Part shown: positions 32,781 through 36,288 of the stretch, in pieces | Layout of the letters: every line of letters begins with the position of its first letter | Position numbering within the stretch: position 1 is the first letter of the stretch | From: an uncultured Blautia sp. | GTDB lineage: Bacteria; Bacillota; Clostridia; Lachnospirales; Lachnospiraceae | Direction: 5' to 3' | Assembly (NCBI GenBank): GCA_900551715.1 | Contig: URXG01000019.1 | Span: forward strand, 1 to 36,288 | Length of the DNA: 36,288 bases | Made by a program: the position numbers and the translations under genes | Notes under the pieces: generated by a model | Seen by the model: the letters and a program-made list of their open reading frames with translations, nothing else | Database searches by the model: none | Told to the model about the DNA's origin: nothing

Positions 32781-32916
32781 GTGCATAAATAAACAGCTTC
32801 ATAAGAAAACCCTCTGAGACGGTCGGTACTTAGAAATCGTATTTTGATTTCTTATGTACCGCTACCAGTCGAAGGGAGCGAGAGCGTGTTTTCATTGAAC
32901 TGTTTATGATATGCAC
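32781..32916. repeat. ERIC-like imperfect palindrome, copy B (inverted)
   Basis: A 136-base element between hcyF and hcyD. Outer stems are GTGCATA/TATGCAC and ATAAACAG/CTGTTTAT, with GAAAAC/GTTTTC inside. The 64-base core (32812-32875) is the reverse complement of copy A's core with few changes; of five differences in its central 19 bases, four form two compensatory pairs. The outer arms differ in sequence from copy A but still pair. Confidence 0.8.
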
Positions 32917-32949
32917 GTCCGTAGCAGACATAAAAGAACGAGGAATATT

Positions 32950-33369
32950 ATGAAAGTTGTTTTGAAGAAATCAGATTATAATATAATTTTATCCTACTGC
33001 ACCGCCGGTCTCCCCAACGAAGCCTGTGGCCTCCTTGCAGGAACCAAAGAAAACGATACAGTCACAGTCACAAAAGTATATCTCCTTACCAATGTAGATG
33101 CCAGCAGAGAACACTTCTCCATGGACCCCAAAGAACAGCTGGCTGCCCTGAAAGATGCCAGAGCCAACGGATACGGAATCGTAGGAAACTTCCATTCCCA
33201 TCCCGAATCTCCTTCTCGTCCGTCTGAAGAAGACAAAAGACTGGCATTCGATCCATCCATCGAGTATATGATTCTTTCCCTTATGGAAGAAGGCAATCCC
33301 GTACTGAAATCTTTCGGCATTGACAAAGAAAAAAACGTGACCATCCATGAAATAGAAATACAGGAATGA
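32950..33369 (+). CDS. hcyD: JAMM/Mov34 metalloprotease, HcyD/Mec-like
   Basis: A 139-residue zinc metalloprotease of the JAMM class. Glu24 (NEACGLL) and the HSHP-x7-S-x2-D motif (His82, His84, Ser92, Asp95) give the complete active site. Relatives are Mec+ of Mycobacterium, which frees cysteine from CysO, and HcyD of Wolinella, which trims HcyS and frees homocysteine. With an Ala-Arg-capped HcyS nearby, both jobs are likely here. The start at 32950 follows ACGAGGAA; the frame upstream runs into repeat B. Confidence 0.92.
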   Translation: MKVVLKKSDYNIILSYCTAGLPNEACGLLAGTKENDTVTVTKVYLLTNVDASREHFSMDPKEQLAALKDARANGYGIVGNFHSHPESPSRPSEEDKRLAFDPSIEYMILSLMEEGNPVLKSFGIDKEKNVTIHEIEIQE

Positions 33370-33380
33370 GGAATATCAGG

Positions 33381-35075
33381 ATGAAAGATCCTTTACAGAT
33401 AAAAACCTTACATACAGATGTACTGATCATTGGTGGTGGTACCGCAGGGTGCTATGCGGCACTGACCATCAGCAGAAACTCAGATGCATCTGTACTCATC
33501 GCAGAAAAAGCCAATATCAAAAGAAGCGGCTGTCTGGCTGCCGGCGTAAATGCCATCAATGCCTATATCGTAAAAGGACGCAAACCACAGGACTATGTAG
33601 ACTATGCAACTAACGATGCGGCAGGAATCGTCAGAAATGACCTCCTTCTTACAGCGGCAGAGGAATTCAATCAGGTAACAAAAGACATGGAAGATCTTGG
33701 CCTTGTGATACTGAAAGACGAAAATGGCGAATATGTGGCAAGAGGAAATCGTAACATTAAGATCAATGGCGAGAATTTCAAACCACTTCTGGCAGATGCC
33801 GTATACAAAAGCAAAAATGTAGATGTACTGAACTACGTAAACATTACAGATCTTCTTACAGAAGATGGCAGAGTTTACGGAGCTGTAGGATTTTCCATTA
33901 TGGAAGAAACTGCCTATGTGATCCATGCAAAAAAAGTTCTTATTGCTACCGGAGGTGCAGCAGGACTTTACAAGCCAAACAACCCGGGATTTTCCAGACA
34001 CAAAATGTGGTATCCACCCTTTAATACAGGAGCCGGATATGCTATGGGAATCCGATCCGGTGCAGAGATGACTACTTTTGAAATGCGTTTTATCGCACTT
34101 CGCTGTAAAGACACCATCGCACCTACCGGAACCATCGCTCAGGGCGTAAGAGCCAAACAGGTTAACTCCCTTGGTGAAGTATACGAGCAGATTTACGGAC
34201 TGACAACCAGTCAGAGAGTATACGGAACCGTCAGAGAAAACCAGCTGGGACATGGTCCCTGTTATCTTAAGACTTCCGGTATTACCGAAGAACAGGATCA
34301 GGATCTTCTGAAAGCATATCTGAACATGGCACCAAGCCAGACTCTGAAATGGATTGAAAGCGGCAAAATGCCCAATGAACAGGATGTAGAAATCCAGGGA
34401 ACCGAACCTTATATTGTAGGCGGCCATACAGCCAGTGGATTCTGGGTAGATACCAACAGAGAAACCACCATCCAGGGACTTTTTGCAGCAGGAGATGTGG
34501 CAGGAGGATGTCCTCAGAAATATGTAACAGGTGCTCTGGCAGAGGGCAAGATCGCTTCTCTTGCCATTGTGGAACAGCTGAAAAATTCTGATGAAAAAGA
34601 AGCTGCATCTTTTGACAATCAGGCAGAAGAAGTCCTGAAAAGCTACGAACAGATCCGAAATACAGAGAACACTTTGTTTGCAGTCGATGATCTGGAAGAG
34701 GCCATGCAGAAGGTGATGGATGAATATGCGGGAGGAATTTCCAGTAATTATCAGTTTAATGAAAAACAGCTGGATCTTGCAGAGGAAAAAATCCTGAAAT
34801 TGAAAGATCTTGCAGAAAAGATTGGTGCAGAAGATATGCATGAATTACTTTTTGCATATGAACTGAAAGAAAGACTTCTTGTCTGTCAGGTGCTGATCGA
34901 ACATCTGAAAAACAGAAAAGAAACAAGATGGCATTCCTTCAACGAAAATCTGGATCATCCGGAAACAAGCAGAGATTTTGAAAAATATGTAAATTCCAGA
35001 ATGGAAAACGGTAAGATAAAGATTCTGTTCAGGGAGCTGGTAAAGGGGGATACTTATGAGCATACGAATTCGTGA
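33381..35075 (+). CDS. aprA: Adenylylsulfate (APS) reductase alpha subunit, AprA-like
   Basis: A 564-residue flavoprotein of the fumarate reductase/AprA family. The FAD motif is IIGGGTAGCYAA. Residues matching known AprA substrate-site positions are visible: Trp210 in KMWYPPFNTG, Arg241 in RFIALRCKD and His349 in VGGHTASGFW. It reduces APS to sulfite and AMP. It is shorter than AprA of dissimilatory sulfate reducers (about 630-670). ATG 33381 has GAGGAA at proper distance; ATG 33366, which overlaps the hcyD stop, is the alternative. It overlaps aprB by 20 bases. Confidence 0.9.
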   Translation: MKDPLQIKTLHTDVLIIGGGTAGCYAALTISRNSDASVLIAEKANIKRSGCLAAGVNAINAYIVKGRKPQDYVDYATNDAAGIVRNDLLLTAAEEFNQVTKDMEDLGLVILKDENGEYVARGNRNIKINGENFKPLLADAVYKSKNVDVLNYVNITDLLTEDGRVYGAVGFSIMEETAYVIHAKKVLIATGGAAGLYKPNNPGFSRHKMWYPPFNTGAGYAMGIRSGAEMTTFEMRFIALRCKDTIAPTGTIAQGVRAKQVNSLGEVYEQIYGLTTSQRVYGTVRENQLGHGPCYLKTSGITEEQDQDLLKAYLNMAPSQTLKWIESGKMPNEQDVEIQGTEPYIVGGHTASGFWVDTNRETTIQGLFAAGDVAGGCPQKYVTGALAEGKIASLAIVEQLKNSDEKEAASFDNQAEEVLKSYEQIRNTENTLFAVDDLEEAMQKVMDEYAGGISSNYQFNEKQLDLAEEKILKLKDLAEKIGAEDMHELLFAYELKERLLVCQVLIEHLKNRKETRWHSFNENLDHPETSRDFEKYVNSRMENGKIKILFRELVKGDTYEHTNS

Positions 35076-35367
35076 AGACCGGTGTGTCGGCTGCGGAAAA
35101 TGTCAGGAAGTATGTCCGGGCACTCTGATCCAGATCAAAGACAGAAAAGCAGTGATGAAATACCCAAAAAACTGCTGGGGCTGTGTATCCTGTGTAAAAG
35201 AGTGTAAGACAGGAGCCATTGAATTCTATCTTGGTGCAGACATCGGCGGCATGGGAGGAACCATGAACGTTACCCAGAAAGGTGATCTTCTTAACTGGAA
35301 TATTACCAGAGCTGACGGAAGCAAAATGGTGATCAGCGTAGACAGAAGAAATTCCAATAAATATTAG
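35056..35367 (+). CDS. aprB: APS reductase beta subunit, AprB-like ferredoxin
   Basis: A 103-residue protein with two 4Fe-4S motifs: Cys10/13/16/20 in CVGCGKCQEVC and Cys40/43/46/50 in NCWGCVSCVKEC. It passes electrons to the FAD of AprA. Typical AprB has about 150 residues with a C-terminal tail wrapping AprA; most of that tail is missing here, as expected for a smaller assimilatory form. No QmoABC membrane complex is near, so the electron donor is likely a soluble ferredoxin or thioredoxin-like protein. Confidence 0.9.
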   Translation: MSIRIREDRCVGCGKCQEVCPGTLIQIKDRKAVMKYPKNCWGCVSCVKECKTGAIEFYLGADIGGMGGTMNVTQKGDLLNWNITRADGSKMVISVDRRNSNKY

Positions 35368-35381
35368 TACAGGAGAATATT

Positions 35382-36284
35382 ATGAGTGGATTATCACATT
35401 TAGATGAACTGGAAGCAGAAGCAATATATATCATCCGGGAAGTGGCAGCAGAGTGTGAAAAACCTGTTATGCTGTATTCCATTGGAAAGGACAGCTCCGT
35501 AATGCTTCATCTGGCAATGAAGGCTTTTTACCCGGAGAAACCGCCTTTCCCTTTCCTTCATGTAAATACTACATGGAAATTCAAAGAAATGATCGAATTT
35601 CGTGACAAAACAGCAAAAGATCTGGGAATTGAAATGCTGGAATACATCAATGAAGAGGGTGTAAAACAGGGTATCAATCCTTTTGATCATGGTTCTGCTT
35701 ATACAGATATCATGAAAACCCAGGCTCTGAAACAGGCTCTCAACAAATATGGTTTCACAGCAGCTTTTGGTGGTGGACGTCGTGATGAGGAAAAAAGTCG
35801 TGCAAAAGAAAGAATCTTTTCCTTCCGTAACGAAAACCATGCCTGGGATCCAAAGAATCAGAGACCGGAGATGTGGAAACTTTATAATACAGAGATAAAC
35901 AAAGGCGAAAGTATTCGTGTATTCCCTATTTCCAACTGGACAGAAAAAGACATCTGGCAGTACATACAGAGAGAAAATATTCCGATTGTTCCTCTTTACT
36001 TTGCAAAAGAGCGTCCGATTGTCTACAGAGACGGAAATATTATCATGGTAGATGATGACCGTATGCGTCTGAAACCAGGGGAAAAACCGGAAATGAAAAA
36101 AGTTCGTTTCCGTACTCTTGGATGTTATCCTCTGACAGGTGGTATTCTGTCAGATGCAGATACACTGGATGCCATCATTGACGAGACATTAAGTTCTGTA
36201 GAGTCTGAGCGTACCAGTCGTGTGATTGATCAGGACGGCGGTGCAGCCAGCATGGAAAAGAGAAAGAGAGAGGGGTACTTCTAG
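35382..36284 (+). CDS. cysD: Sulfate adenylyltransferase subunit 2
   Basis: A 300-residue PP-loop ATP sulfurylase subunit with SIGKDSSVMLHLAMKAF, FPFLHVNTTWKFKEM, FGGGRRDEEKSRAKERIFSFR and RTLGCYPLTGG. It makes APS from sulfate and ATP with the GTPase CysN. ACAGGAG lies before the ATG. An ATG at 36285, one base after the stop and with AGGGG upstream, is very likely the start of cysN, cut by the window edge. Confidence 0.96.
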   Translation: MSGLSHLDELEAEAIYIIREVAAECEKPVMLYSIGKDSSVMLHLAMKAFYPEKPPFPFLHVNTTWKFKEMIEFRDKTAKDLGIEMLEYINEEGVKQGINPFDHGSAYTDIMKTQALKQALNKYGFTAAFGGGRRDEEKSRAKERIFSFRNENHAWDPKNQRPEMWKLYNTEINKGESIRVFPISNWTEKDIWQYIQRENIPIVPLYFAKERPIVYRDGNIIMVDDDRMRLKPGEKPEMKKVRFRTLGCYPLTGGILSDADTLDAIIDETLSSVESERTSRVIDQDGGAASMEKRKREGYF

Positions 36285-36288
36285 ATGA

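Noticed and set aside
32667..32916. CRISPR-like repeats after hcyF.
   Set aside because: The inverted repeats are all different and not regularly spaced, and no cas gene is present.
33480..34841. A 453-codon open frame on the minus strand inside aprA.
   Set aside because: It is antisense to a well-conserved flavoprotein and has no family motif or ribosome site; its cysteine- and phenylalanine-rich composition is typical of antisense translation.

Overview
The window comes from a low-GC Gram-positive gut anaerobe, most likely a Lachnospiraceae member close to Blautia. The evidence is AGGAGG-type ribosome sites, several TTG/GTG starts, sigma-A promoters with 17-base spacers, U-tailed terminators, a corrinoid methyltransferase cassette typical of acetogens, and oxygen-sensitive Fe-S sulfur enzymes. 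The genus is inferred from content only. Nearly all of the sequence is coding. I found no rRNA, tRNA, CRISPR array or complete insertion sequence, and no intergenic stretch reaches 300 bases.

Layout. (1) 1-5.4 kb: a one-carbon locus with a URO-D family methyltransferase and its corrinoid protein, between two PucR/CdaR-type regulators. (2) 5.3-7.7 kb: a MocR/PdxR-like regulator divergent from a pyridoxal kinase; the regulator has Arg at the usual PLP-lysine position. (3) 7.7-10.0 kb: precorrin-2 C20-methyltransferase followed by an ABC-2 exporter. (4) 10.2-10.7 kb: a small secreted NEAT-like protein. (5) 10.8-14.3 kb: a compact bioY-bioB-bioD-bioA operon behind a near-consensus promoter with two BirA-type operators. 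(6) 14.4-16.4 kb: an OmpR-type two-component system bracketed by two near-identical hairpins in opposite orientation. (7) 16.6-17.4 kb: cobaltochelatase CbiK. (8) 17.5-22.8 kb: cysK, a metY, an Rrf2 regulator, a LacI regulator and a rhodanese/TtcA-like fusion. (9) 22.8-24.0 kb: a secreted peptidoglycan-binding protein. (10) 24.2-28.6 kb: a sulfate ABC importer and an IscR-like Rrf2 regulator. (11) 28.8 kb to the end: a ten-gene sulfur operon running off the edge at cysN.

The strongest result is the last operon. It encodes a second MetY, a siroheme/4Fe-4S sulfite reductase, a TusA-like protein, a thioredoxin-like protein, a ThiS-like carrier (HcyS) whose Gly-Gly-Gly is capped by Ala-Arg, a ThiF/MoeB-like activator (HcyF), a JAMM metalloprotease (HcyD), an AprAB-type APS reductase and CysD. 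Together with the sulfate importer upstream it gives a complete-looking route from external sulfate to homocysteine through a protein thiocarboxylate. It parallels the HcyS/HcyF/HcyD pathway described in Wolinella succinogenes, with additions and with AprAB in an assimilatory setting. A shared 17-base motif at three sulfur promoters suggests one regulon. Two ERIC-like imperfect palindromes with compensatory stem changes lie inverted on either side of the hcyS-hcyF pair.
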